Origin: Hypoxylon rubiginosum
Taxonomy: Eukaryota; Ascomycota; Sordariomycetes; Xylariales; Hypoxylaceae
Length of the DNA: 64,000 bases
Reading direction: 5' to 3'
Assembly: GCA_902806565.1 (NCBI GenBank)
Contig: CADCXA010000006.1
Coordinates: 2,542,001 to 2,606,000 of the forward strand
Shown here: positions 1 through 10,190 of the stretch, piece by piece
How the letters are laid out: each line of letters starts with the position of its first letter
Position numbering within the stretch: the stretch's first letter is position 1
The notes under the pieces: model-generated
Told to the model about the DNA's origin: nothing
Database searches by the model: none
What the model saw: only the letters and a program-made list of their open reading frames with translations
Program-made: the position numbers and the translations under genes

Positions 1-190
1 CGTGCCATGCCGCCTGAATTAATAATACCCAGCAAGTTCCGGTTAGTCCCACCCGCAGAAGGATCCAACCAGGGCCTGATCGTCTAGCCCATAAAACGCC
101 CATGCACCCCAATATGTATTTGTTGAACTTGGGAAATTTTAATATTTCTTTTCCCAAGAAAAATCATGTCAAGAAAAGCTCGTAGCCACT

Positions 191-1726
191 TTACAATAGT
201 AGAGTGCCAGCAAGGGTGAAGAATGCAACAACGCCAGTCAGCCAGAAGACACTCATGTCCATGGGAGGGGCTTGTCGGCCGCTGCCGCTGTCGTTAGATG
301 CAGTCGCCGTCACGGATCCGGAACCGGGTGCAGCAGTGCCCGTTGAAGTGCCTCCGGCGTTCTGGGAACCGTCACCCTTCAGACCCGGTCCAGCACCAGC
401 TCCTTCGGTCATGTACTGGAAACACGTTAGTTCCTTACACGTTTAAACATCGCTGGAGCAGTTCACATACCTTCATAGCTCCATCGGGCATTGCGGGAAG
501 GGCGCTAGCGCCAAAGTTTTCGAGGTCCCACACGTCGTCAACAGTCGGGCACGCAACCGAGGCGGTGGTCGAAGTAAAACCACCGTTGCCGGTAGGAGCC
601 GGATATTTGGACAATGCCGAACCAAACTTGGAAAATTCTGATTCTTCCGTAACCGTATCGGAATTTCCGTCCAGTTCGACAATTCCAAAGCCGTTGCCTT
701 CTCTGCTGTACTCGTACATGAGACCGCCCGAGTAGACGGACGACATCTGGTCGCTCATCAACGCGCTCAACTCCTCGAAGTCGCGGCTGTTTGTTATGCA
801 GCCCCATTCTGACAAGAAGATGGGCAGGCCATAGCCGGTGAAGTTCTTGACCTTTTGATTCCAACCAGATTCCTCGAAAGTCGACGGTGCGCACCAGGAG
901 TAGTCGTTCTGTGGCGACTTTGTTAGCTCCTAACCGAGTGTATTATATCAGAATGTTCAATTGCTTACGAAAGCGAAGAAGTCGCTGCGTTCGTCCTCGG
1001 AACCGCAGTTGAAGTAGTTTGCAGTTTGCATACGGTTCTGACTGACGTCGGCAGCAGAATATCCAACGGGGATCTTGCGATAGCCGCGCGACCCGATGTA
1101 CTGTCTCATATCACGGGTGGTTGCCTTGACGAAAGGGGCAGACTTTACGGACTCGGGCTTGTCGTTGATGACTTCGTTGCCCGAAAAGAAAGCGAGCGTG
1201 TTGTCGTATTTGGCAAACTCGTCAATGGTAGCAAAGACGCTCTGGAGGTAGACATCGTTGTACGACGGCGCAGGTTCATCTCTGTTTATGGAGTAACTAG
1301 GGTTGTTGACATCGAGAACCAGATAGATGCCAGCATCATTCAGGGCCTGCATGCACTCGGTGTGGTCGGCCGAGTTGTCAACTGAGTAGACACGTACGGT
1401 GTTCACACCTAGTTCCTTGAATTTCGCGATGTCTCTGTTGCAAATAGTGGTATCGGCGAGAGGATCTAAATTGGCCGAAGAGCCACCGGGTTGGTAGTCA
1501 ATACCTCGGACGTAGAATCGCGTATCACCGGCCCAAAAAGCTACGGTACGCCATCAGCACTACTTAATCAATGCACGGGGGGGAGAATTGAAGATATACC
1601 GGTGCCGGACGCGGTCACGGTAGGAAGGGCGTCTGCCCGTCTGGGTAACTCCTTTTTGGTGGCAGTAGGTCCTGCGTGGACCATGCTCGCCGCCGCCAAA
1701 GCGGACGCGAGAGCGAACGAACGCAT
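191..1726 (-). CDS. GPI-anchored 1,3-beta-glucanosyltransferase, GH72 (Gel/Gas family)
   Basis: Extracellular enzyme of the cell wall that cuts and rejoins 1,3-beta-glucan chains. Four exons are joined by three introns (1541-1599, 909-968, 416-470), giving 453 aa. The protein starts with a signal peptide (MRSFALASALAAASMVHA). The GH72 core begins at AFWAGDTRFYVRGIDYQPGG. The acid/base glutamate is in FFSGNEVIN and the nucleophile glutamate is in FLSEWGC, followed by an LMYEYSREGNGFG segment. After the catalytic domain comes a short Gly/Ser/Thr-rich stretch and a hydrophobic C-terminal tail (VFWLTGVVAFFTLAGTLLL), which fits a GPI-attachment signal. No Cys-rich X8/CBM43 module is present, so this is the short Gel1-like type; its length matches that type. 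The start is the first ATG before the signal peptide. All exon junctions keep frame. The family call is firm; which Gel paralogue it is cannot be told. Confidence 0.93.
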
Positions 1727-4207
1727 TATGATATTTTAGATTGAGAATCACGGTGGTTACGGTGGTGTCCGTCAAAAATATCGAGGCACTACAGTTCCCA
1801 AGCGAGTGAGGGACGTAGAGGAATCAAGAAGAAATTACTTGAGATTGGGAAATTGGAATTAAAAGCACGATTGTATTTGAAGAAGGGACAACCATTAACG
1901 AGCGAGTTGTCGAGGTGAAGAGGTATGGAGTTTGGGAGTCAGGATGAGCAACGAGTGGAAGGGAGAAAAAGTCTTGACGCGGAATAAGAAGAGAAGAAAG
2001 GGGACATGACGAGAGGCGGCTTTCCTTGGCTTGGAGATATTCTACATAGTAAAGACGAGAACAAGGAAAGGGGAATGTAGCAAAGCAGGTATCAGCCACC
2101 TTTGGTACCTTGGTGTTTGCTTGGCTGGGCTGTTCAAAGGGGGAAAGGAGGGCGTGTCTGCAACATCTTGAATCTGGTACGAGGTCTCCAGATTTATTAC
2201 TATGCAACTTACATAGCACCCACAAACACGAAACTAGTTCACCATACATATGCCACGGTTCCGAACCCGGATTTTTCATGGAGGGTGGAAATGAAGATGG
2301 TGCGCCGTGGCGTGCATTGTGTAGAGGTTATGAGCAAGGTATATCCCTAGTGGCCGAGGTGGTTGAGGCAGTGTATATTTGGCACAGTTTGTGAAATTGA
2401 AGTTCTGCGGATGAAGAGATTTTGATACAGTGTTTTACAAAGATGGCTTAGAATTGGTGATTTGATAGCTTGACTGCTTGAGAGATCCACGGATAGTGGA
2501 CATTATCGTGTAGCACAAATATGAATGTACATTAGGTTGTGAGAAGAGAAGGGAAGGTGAGCAAAGTAGGGGGTGTGGAGTAAGGGGTATACGTAGAAAT
2601 AAAGCAAGGGAGCGGGTCATTCTTGGCACGATTGGCGAACCGTTCGTCATTGCCAATCTGCCCCCACTGGCGAGTGACGGTCCACCAACTGTACCCGGAG
2701 CCCACTTTCTTAAATAGACGCCCAGAAGAAAAAGGAAGAATGGAAGAATGGGGAACGTGTTGACGGCGCGTTGGCGCTGGGCTGTGCTGTTCTTTATGGG
2801 CTTGGGCTTGTTTTATTGTTTTATTATTTCGTCTCGTCACTTGTCATAATATCCAAAATGTCAGCTTTACGAGAATTAAAGTTGAGGCTCGACGGATTCA
2901 AATCCGTATGCCCCTTTTTCATTTCAATCCAATGTTTTTACCTATTATTTAAAGAGGAACATGTCATCTTTACATAGTAATTTGTGACAATCGGTCTTCA
3001 CCTTGCGAAATTCGTGTTCAAACTTGATCAGCTCGTAACTAACATGTATTGCACAACGCCACGACCTCGGTATTCTTTGTCCAATCAACTTTGCCTTCCT
3101 CGTGTTTCAAACAAACATGTAACGTCTTCTAGGAAGACACGATGCATTGCTAACGCTAAACCTGGCCTGCTATGTTCTATGCCATCTACATATGCCACCT
3201 ATATACTTCGTACGTACCAGGCAACCGGTAAGTAATGCATAATGGCGTCGCTTTCCTAGGCCCCCTTGCCTTCTTATTCTTGGCTCTCCCTTACATAGTA
3301 GCTCCCGGACTACTTGCGCGTAAGTGGATACATGCCGTCATTTTCTATCAACCACTTCCGGCCGATCAAGTTTAGAAGTTGAAACCAGCCTGATCATCGC
3401 TCATGTTCCTGGCTAGACAGAACAAGTCCATTGTTAAAAGGTAAATATCAAGTTTCATAGCCTCATATTTCTAAAGCAACAGCGTTATAGACTCGATATT
3501 CTAACAAATGGATGGTTTTTAGGTTTGGAATCTATCTCTTTGAGCTAGACGATGCATATATTTTACCAGCTCTGCGCGCCGGTTAAGCATCACATAACCC
3601 GATGGGAAGAATGAACCAACGAATAGGTGCCAAATCGCACCGTAGCGGGTTATTAGCTGAAACACTAATCTTTATGCCAAGTCTAGCGTTTACAACTATG
3701 CCTAGCGATCTTTATTTCACATAACAAAAAACAACAGACGGTGCGACTATTTCAAATAGTCAAAGGAGAGCTGTTAAAGTGGCCTCTAATTCTACTTCAT
3801 ACATATAACAACTTGACACGACCTTGGATAGCGAGATTTGCTGAGATCTCGTCTCCAATTTTAGTTTCAGATGAAGGTCTACGGCGAGTGTCAATATATC
3901 ACACAAATGGCATCAAGAATTAGCATTCAGTGCCTCAGCAAACAGAAAACAACAGATGTAATACGGAAACAAAGTCATATGTATTAAATGACTATGACTC
4001 GGGGAGCTAACAATTATTGAGCTAATATTTTAGCCTCTGGATATCCTATTTATCTTCCGAGGCGCCGTACAATAAACAAAAAGGACTTGAAACATAAACA
4101 CGAACTGCCGGTAAGACTCCTTGACCCCCAAACTCCTAGGTATATATCCGACGCCGTCTTATAGTATAGCTACCCCCACCAAGACAATCAATGAATCAAA
4201 TTCGACC
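1727..4207. other. Intergenic, no gene seen (2.5 kb)
   Basis: This stretch holds the 5' flank of the GH72 gene and the 3' flank of the J-domain gene. Reading frames are short (up to about 150 codons), overlap on both strands and show no family motif, signal peptide or plausible splice structure. A TpsiC-like string near 2890-2905 is not part of a foldable tRNA. Confidence 0.6.
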
Positions 4208-5299
4208 TTAAGAAGATCTTAGGTAGGTAGGCAGCCACGTGGGGCGAGCCATGACCCCCAGCCGCTCTTGGAAACTCCGCATGAGCTGGTCCTCCGTCGC
4301 GGGCGAGGGGCGGCCGGAGAGCTGGCCGAGGATGATGAAGGCGGCCGACGCGGCGTACTTCATGCGGGTGACGTGGCCCGTGAGGATGCCGAGGACCTCG
4401 GGGAGGTCGTAGATGACGGACGGCGCCGTCCAGCGGCCGTCCTCGACCTCGCGCAGCCGCAGGTGCAGGTCGTCGTACAGGTCCTCGGCGTGCTCGATGG
4501 CCCGGTGCACGTCGTCGAGCAGCTTGTTGAGGTGGTCCCGGTCCGGCTTCGACAGCTCGAACACCGTCAGGAACCGCTTGCGCAGGCCCGCGAGGTCCGA
4601 GTGCAGGCTGTCGAGCCCCTGCCCGACGTTCCTCAGGTCGACCCGCATCCGCATCGCGATGATGCGGTCCTCGAGCTTGACGGTGTGGGACGGCGTCGAT
4701 CCCGCGCCGTCTTGGGAGCGGGGCCGGCGGTACTCTTGAGATCCGTGGTACTGCGCGCCGGCTCCGTAGAAGAAGGATCCGGTGTGGTGACGGTGGTGGT
4801 GGCGATGTTGACTTTGTCCCGACTCATAGCCGGGGTCGTTGGGTTCTTCGCCCCATTCTTCGTAGTACGGCTTAGACCGGTCGCTGGGCTTCGATCCGTA
4901 CGTGTCGCCCTCTGGAGAGTGGTGGTGATTAGCTCGATTTTTCCAGCGGTCTCTTCCAGGTTCATTACTCCTTCCATAACCATAACCCCTGTGCTTACCG
5001 GTACGGTCCTTCTGGTCGTCCTTTCGCCGGCGCCCATCGTCGCCGTCCCTTTTGCTTCTGCCGTTGGCGCGATAGTCGTCGTACTCCTTCCGGAGGACGT
5101 CGTCGCGGAGAATCTCCCAAGCCTCCTGGACTTTCTGGAAACGCTCGTTGTTCTCGGGGGTGCTGCCGCCCTCCGCTTTGTCCGGGTGAACCTTCATGCA
5201 CAATTCTCGGTAAGCCTTCCTGATGTCGTCTAAGCTAGCTTTGCTGTCAACGCCGAGTACCTTGTAGAGGTCGTCTTTGGGGAAGTTTGGTCGAGACAT
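4208..5299 (-). CDS. J-domain (DnaJ/Hsp40) protein, class C type
   Basis: Single-exon gene of 363 aa. The N-terminal J domain (about residues 9-78) starts LYKVLGVDSKASLDDIRKAY and contains the HPD tripeptide (MKVHPDKAEGG) needed to stimulate Hsp70 ATPase; it ends in a helix with LRKEYDDYRANG. There is no Gly/Phe region with a zinc finger, so it is a J-domain-only (class C) cochaperone. Residues about 80-210 are highly charged, with Arg/Lys/Asp/Gly and His repeats (HRHHHRHH). The C-terminal 150 residues form a predicted helical domain beginning VKLEDRIIAMRMRVDLRNVG that I do not recognise. A similar arrangement is common among uncharacterised fungal J proteins. The start is the ATG directly before the J domain. 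The client and the cell compartment are unknown; I see no signal peptide or membrane segment. Confidence 0.9.
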   Translation of the reverse strand: MSRPNFPKDDLYKVLGVDSKASLDDIRKAYRELCMKVHPDKAEGGSTPENNERFQKVQEAWEILRDDVLRKEYDDYRANGRSKRDGDDGRRRKDDQKDRTGKHRGYGYGRSNEPGRDRWKNRANHHHSPEGDTYGSKPSDRSKPYYEEWGEEPNDPGYESGQSQHRHHHRHHTGSFFYGAGAQYHGSQEYRRPRSQDGAGSTPSHTVKLEDRIIAMRMRVDLRNVGQGLDSLHSDLAGLRKRFLTVFELSKPDRDHLNKLLDDVHRAIEHAEDLYDDLHLRLREVEDGRWTAPSVIYDLPEVLGILTGHVTRMKYAASAAFIILGQLSGRPSPATEDQLMRSFQERLGVMARPTWLPTYLRSS

Positions 5300-6601
5300 G
5301 ATGAGAGGTGGGTATTGTTATGTGTTATGAACGATAGATTATGGTAAAGATGAATTGTCCAAATGTATCGCTGTGTATGATATGATGGTTTAAAATATGG
5401 TGGTTTTTGATATGAATTGCAATACATTTTGGTGTGCCTTAGTCAAATGGAATCGACGTCTTTTATGTAGAGACTTCGGGCATCGAACTGCACCAGCGTG
5501 ACTGCACAAGATATTGTCATGGTTCCCTGATGATGTTTTGATACGACTCTGGAGCTGCCTAACAATACATGTTCTTGAATCATCCATTGTTGACCTCTGT
5601 TTCTAATCACTGTTTTTGATAGTGCGGCGCTCATACACGTGGGAGGTTGTTACCAGACTACAGCTTGTTAGGTGGTTTGTCATTCGACCCGTCTGCTCGC
5701 ATCTTACCAACTCCCACGATGCCAAGTTACAACGTCGAACAATGCTTGGTATCATTGGTTACGATTGTGGGCGAGCTGAAAAAGGCTGGGGTGAAGCCTT
5801 GCAAGAGCCTCGTGATTGGATTAGTCTGCCATTTAGGCATGCCCAATTTTGAAACAATATGAATAAGGAGTGGCGAATAGATGCCCACTCCAATAAACAT
5901 AACGACCACCTGCAAATACCTGCGAGTACCTGCGAATTGCCTTCTATTAATAGATGATTAAGTGTCGTGGTTAGGTAAATGAGCCTCAAACACAACGCAT
6001 AGACGTCACCTCGCATGGGATATATGGATATATCTTGACCGGAGGGTGTATTATTAATTCTGTCAACAACATAAGTCCGTCCTTAGATATACCCAAACGA
6101 AGGACAAGAAACGTATAACATTCGGAGAGTTCGGAGGTCCTCTACAAAGCCCAATGCTTCATTTGTTTAACCATTTAGAACAGCACCTGCGAACTGTGGG
6201 TGGGAACAAAGGCGTTGAGACTGGCTGCGGCTGGTAGCATGACTTTTCTTCGAATAATTTCGCACATTGGCTTACGAATGAAAGCTGTATTCCTATTATC
6301 GTGGCAAAATAGGACTGATCAAGAGACTATCGTCAAGTTTCATTCCCTCAATCCGGTGCTCAATCGGTCTTTACCCAGTTCGCCTTTTGACATCATTCTT
6401 CGAGGAGAGGTGGCATATGTGATCAAAACATGCGTATATATTTCCACGTTCTTATGCAATGCTCCCATAACGAAGAGCTTCATGCCGGTGGGATTACCTT
6501 ATATACACGACGAGGGTACCCATCCTGTCTATGTTCCCGAAAATCCCCTACGTTTTTTTTTTGGTGAGAATCCAAGTGTGCCGGAAATCCAATATCTGAT
6601 C
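5300..6601. other. Intergenic, no gene seen (1.3 kb)
   Basis: This is the promoter side of the J-domain gene and the 3' flank of the Mim2-like gene. A 135-codon plus-strand frame at 6200-6607 runs antisense into the Mim2 stop codon and shows no family features; I treat it as chance. Nothing else is recognisable. Confidence 0.55.
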
Positions 6602-6975
6602 TCATAGCGTCGCCGCTGCTTCTGCTGCGCCCGCAACTTTAAATGACGTCTTGTTTGTCCATTTGATCTCGACGTTATGCATCCATTCCATATATCTTGC
6701 CCAACCTGTATAGATCATCGTCAGTTCGTAGCCCATCGGAGCAGATAACGAGGGACCATACTCCAGTAGGCAAACTTGCGGCCAAAGTATTTACCGGCAA
6801 ACGGTACTATAATCATAGTCAAGAGCAGCTGTAGTTGCTCTAAGCTCTGCTCCCATTCCCTCTGCGCATCGTAGTCGTCTTCGGATATAAAGCTTTCGGT
6901 GGAGGTGGAAGGGAGGGAATCGATTTCGTCGTGGTCGGAAGCCGGGGCGTCCGAGAAGGAATCGGAGAGAGACAT
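6602..6975 (-). CDS. MIM2: Mim2-like mitochondrial outer-membrane import factor
   Basis: Small two-exon gene (intron 6706-6761, donor GTATGG, acceptor ACAG, branch-like CTGAC) coding for 105 aa. The N-terminal half is acidic and Ser-rich (MSLSDSFSDAPASDHDEIDS). It is followed by EWEQSLEQLQLLLTMIIVPF and AGKYFGRKFAYW, then across the splice SWARYMEW. This is the pattern I know for fungal Mim2: acidic cytosolic head, one membrane helix, then an aromatic/basic flank. In yeast, Mim2 works with Mim1 in the MIM complex, which inserts alpha-helical proteins into the mitochondrial outer membrane. Without splicing, the frame would end 11 residues after the conserved W. The spliced form restores the ARYMEW motif and a 32-residue tail, which is why I prefer it. 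It is divergent from eIF2 beta. The call rests on recalled motifs, not on a search. Confidence 0.75.
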
Positions 6976-8822
6976 GTCTGAATGGTGCTAGAAGCTTGAG
7001 GACGCCGAGGCTGTTGGAGTTGAGAAAAGGAAAGCGGCGGACGCGGCGCTATTGCTGGCAGATCCGATGCATTGGGTCCTAATCGGCGAACGACCTTAGA
7101 CCTGGAGGGTTGCAAAGCTTGCCACCACTGTAGAACCCAACTTTGATATCGTCAAGGCCTGATGCTGCGTTGAATAGGTATGCTTAAGAGATGATGTCGT
7201 TTCTGTTTGTAGTAGTTGTCGCAAGGTCGCAAGCTGCTAAGCTCCGGACAAGTACGTACCCTTTTGCGGATCAGAAGGTTAGACGCAGAAGAGACCTCTG
7301 TGATTGATTTTCGCTTGCTATTGGTCAGCCTTTAATGTTCTTCTTGATCAGGCCTAGTACCGGGTACCTACGCATTAATGGTGGGGGCAACATGCATTGA
7401 GTCATCACAGGATTTATTTACCAGCCTTAAGAGTTAAGAGGGTTGTTACAATTATGTACATAATGTAGAATTTAGTGACCCCCCTCTTCAGAAGGCAAAT
7501 GTTACCTCCAATGAGGCGGTAGATGAAAAAATAAGGTCGAACAAACTCAATCCTTTTTTTCGCAGTGGCAGAGTGAGATAGGGCTCAGACGTCATAGGGG
7601 TTCATAGGGATCTCGCGCTCCGTTTTCTTTTTCTTCTCAATTCATCCATCTTCAACTAAACTTACTTGTACCCGAACTTGGCCTTGGTTTCGATTCTCCC
7701 ACCATCTCGCACTCGCAAAAAGCAGCCCAAGTCAAACTAAAACCAAAAGGGAGCTCACATCATTTATCATAACCAACTACCACCACTCCCACTTCCAATA
7801 TCAGCTCGCGGTATCGTCTTGAATCGCCACGCATATCCAACCTGCAAGTTATTCTTGATTTGGGCATCGACGATCGCAAAGTATCGCAACGGATAGTTTA
7901 GAAAAAGGGAATATTGGAACAAGGATAGGACAGTAGCCCAGGATGGACGCATCGGGTGTAGCAGATTCTGTAAGTTGAATTTGATTTGTCTTATTATTTT
8001 CGCATTCTCTACCCCCAAGAAGCGGCATCCAAATTGCTCGGGGTCATGTTGACCTTCACTCCATCGATCGGGACTGGGCGCATCGCACATGGCACATTAC
8101 ACATCGCATCGCATCGCAGCGCAGCTTAGCTTAGCTTTCACTGACAACACCCCTCCCTCTCGTCTTTCCCCTCAGTCCCCTATCCCTTCCTACATAAGGT
8201 ATTATACAAACACCTTACGTTAAGCGTACGGTGTTGTATGGTATCGTCCAGTACCTTCCGGTGCCTTCTTGCGTCTTCACAGCTTCTTCGTTATTCGTCG
8301 AATGCCCTACAACATGCTGGAGAGTTCCCCTTACTTACATAATGATACCTACATGGATGTACCTATGTAGGTATGAGGTAGTGAGGGGTCTTAACGGTCT
8401 TAACGAGGCCAGTCTTGGCCTAATGTGCTGCCCCTCCAATCCCCCCTCCAATCCTTTCCCTTTACGCCCCACCATACCCGGACCAGCCTAGACTCGGAGC
8501 CCACATCAAAAATTCCGAGACTGCAAGAGTCATACCCGCATTGATTTCACAACTCAACACATTACACACACAACCCAAGACGCCAGAAACACCACTTTTG
8601 TACCTCAACAACAACTTTTCATATCGACTTCGTTTCTGTCCCCACTGGAGACGATCTCTCTTTAATTTACACTTTATTTACTCACGACTACTGGTTTATT
8701 TACTTATTGACCAGTCTCAGACCCTGCAGGAACGCCCCTCAATCCCCGACCGCAAGCAACGAAAATCTGTCGTCTTCAATTCCGAAGCACTTGTAGTCGA
8801 ACCCGACGGCAAGGTAACCACC
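6976..8822. other. Divergent promoter region, Mim2-like / eIF2 beta (1.8 kb)
   Basis: No independent gene is seen. The region holds the 5' flanks of two divergent genes. Short CATCGCATCGCATCGCAGCG and TTAGCTTAGC repeats occur near 8102-8135. From 8541 the eIF2 beta frame is already open without an ATG, and the part from about 8745 looks coding (see the finding on the eIF2 beta start). Confidence 0.5.
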
Positions 8823-9803
8823 ATGGCTTCCGCTGAAGAGACAAAGGACACGGCGATGTCCCATACACCCCGTACGCCGCCGTTATCCGCCGCTCTTGGA
8901 GCTTTTACTGATCCGAAAGAAGCTCCTATTGACGACGCTGCCCCCCTCGCTGAGGAAGGCGGCCTCGACCTGCTCAAGAAGAAAAAGAAGAAGTCCAAGA
9001 AGACTGAGGATGGCGAGGGAGCAGATGGCGACGGCGCCGCCGACAGCGCTGCTGACGCCGGTGGTTTGGATCTCACCCTAAAGAAAAAGAAGAAGAAGAA
9101 GGCGGCCAAAGCCGATGAAGGCGACGAATTTGCCGCCAAGATCGCAGCCCTCGACCTTGACAAGGAAGGCGACGCGGAAGGCGTCGTCGAGACCAAGCCC
9201 CAGGAGCAAGCCGGAGATATGGAGAAAGGTACAGGTATTTGGGCTCATGATGAGACTAAACCTATCAGCTACGACCTCCTATTGGGCCGCTTTTTCAGTC
9301 TGCTGGCTCAGAAGAACCCCGACCACGCCTCGAGCGGGACTCGAAGCTACAAGATCCCGCCCCCGCAGTGCTTACGTGAAGGCAACAAGAAGACCATCTT
9401 CGCCAACATCCAGGAAATCACTAAGCGAATGAAGCGAAGCGAGGAGCACGTTACTGCCTACTTGTTTGCCGAGTTGGGTACGAACGGTTCCGTCGACGGA
9501 AGCCGGCGATTGGTCATCAAGGGTCGATTCCAACAGAAGCAGATCGAGAACGTGTTGAGAAAATACATCAGTAAGTTGAATTCTTCTAATACTATATATC
9601 TTTTGGCTTGGGGCATTACTAACTAATAAATAGTCGAGTATGTAACTTGCAAGACGTGTCGGTCGCCCGATACCGAACTCAACAAGGGAGAGAACCGTCT
9701 CTACTTCATCACTTGCAACTCGTGCGGATCTCGTCGGTCCGTCACGGCTATCAAGACGGGTTTCTCTGCCCAGGTCGGCAAGAGAAGGAAGATGCAGGGT
9801 TAA
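8823..9803 (+). CDS. SUI3: Translation initiation factor eIF2 subunit beta
   Basis: Beta subunit of eIF2, which with GTP brings initiator Met-tRNA to the 40S ribosome. Two exons (intron 9571-9633, GTAAGT...TAG) give 305 aa. The N-terminal half carries two lysine blocks (KKKKKKSKK and [10 protein letters not shown]), the K-boxes that bind eIF5 and eIF2B epsilon; the usual number is three. The eIF2B/eIF5 fold follows ([53 protein letters not shown]). The C-terminal zinc finger is C-X2-C-X19-C-X2-C ([14 protein letters not shown]...[13 protein letters not shown]). The chosen ATG sits in a near-perfect Kozak context (ACCACCATGG). The frame stays open upstream and includes RKQRKSVVFNSEALVVEPDG, which resembles the N-terminus of other fungal eIF2 beta proteins, so the true protein may be about 25 residues longer through an upstream exon. 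Confidence 0.93.
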
Positions 9804-10190
9804 GCTACCATTCATCAGCTACATGTACCTACAGCTGGATTGTTGCAACTGATCTTCGCCGACTCCTTTCGTACCGTATTTGACGGGATATGTCATCGGT
9901 GCATAGGAGTTAAGACGGGTTTGGCCAGAAAACGTTCGTTTTATGGCGATAAACTCAGATACTCGATTCCGTAAATAATATTTTCTTTATGATATCAATG
10001 CGAAGCTTTGAACGTTGTGAAACCCGCCATGAAATCCGCTATTTGGGCCAACTCTAGAGCATAGAGCAGGTAGACGTTGCACATGGACCGGTATCCTTTG
10101 GCTTCCTTCTAATAAAACTGCTAGAATAGAAAGGGGGATATCATTTGCTTAAATCTAAATCAAAACTGGCTAATATATATGAATTCCACA
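9804..10190. other. Convergent 3' flanks of eIF2 beta and the HET gene
   Basis: About 390 bp between two stop codons. It should hold both 3' UTRs and poly(A) sites. No reading frame, repeat or RNA gene is evident. Confidence 0.5.

Noticed and set aside
2880..2915. tRNA-like GGATTCAAATCC string
   Set aside because: No acceptor, D or anticodon stem can be drawn around it; the same holds for GGTTCGAG near 58296.
4268..5233. 321-codon plus-strand open frame
   Set aside because: It is the antisense shadow of the J-domain gene, whose HPD motif and J-domain pattern are clear; the shadow protein is Val/Arg/Glu-rich with no family sign.
6200..6607. 135-codon plus-strand frame
   Set aside because: Overlaps the Mim2-like stop antisense, has no recognisable domain and no convincing promoter or codon pattern.
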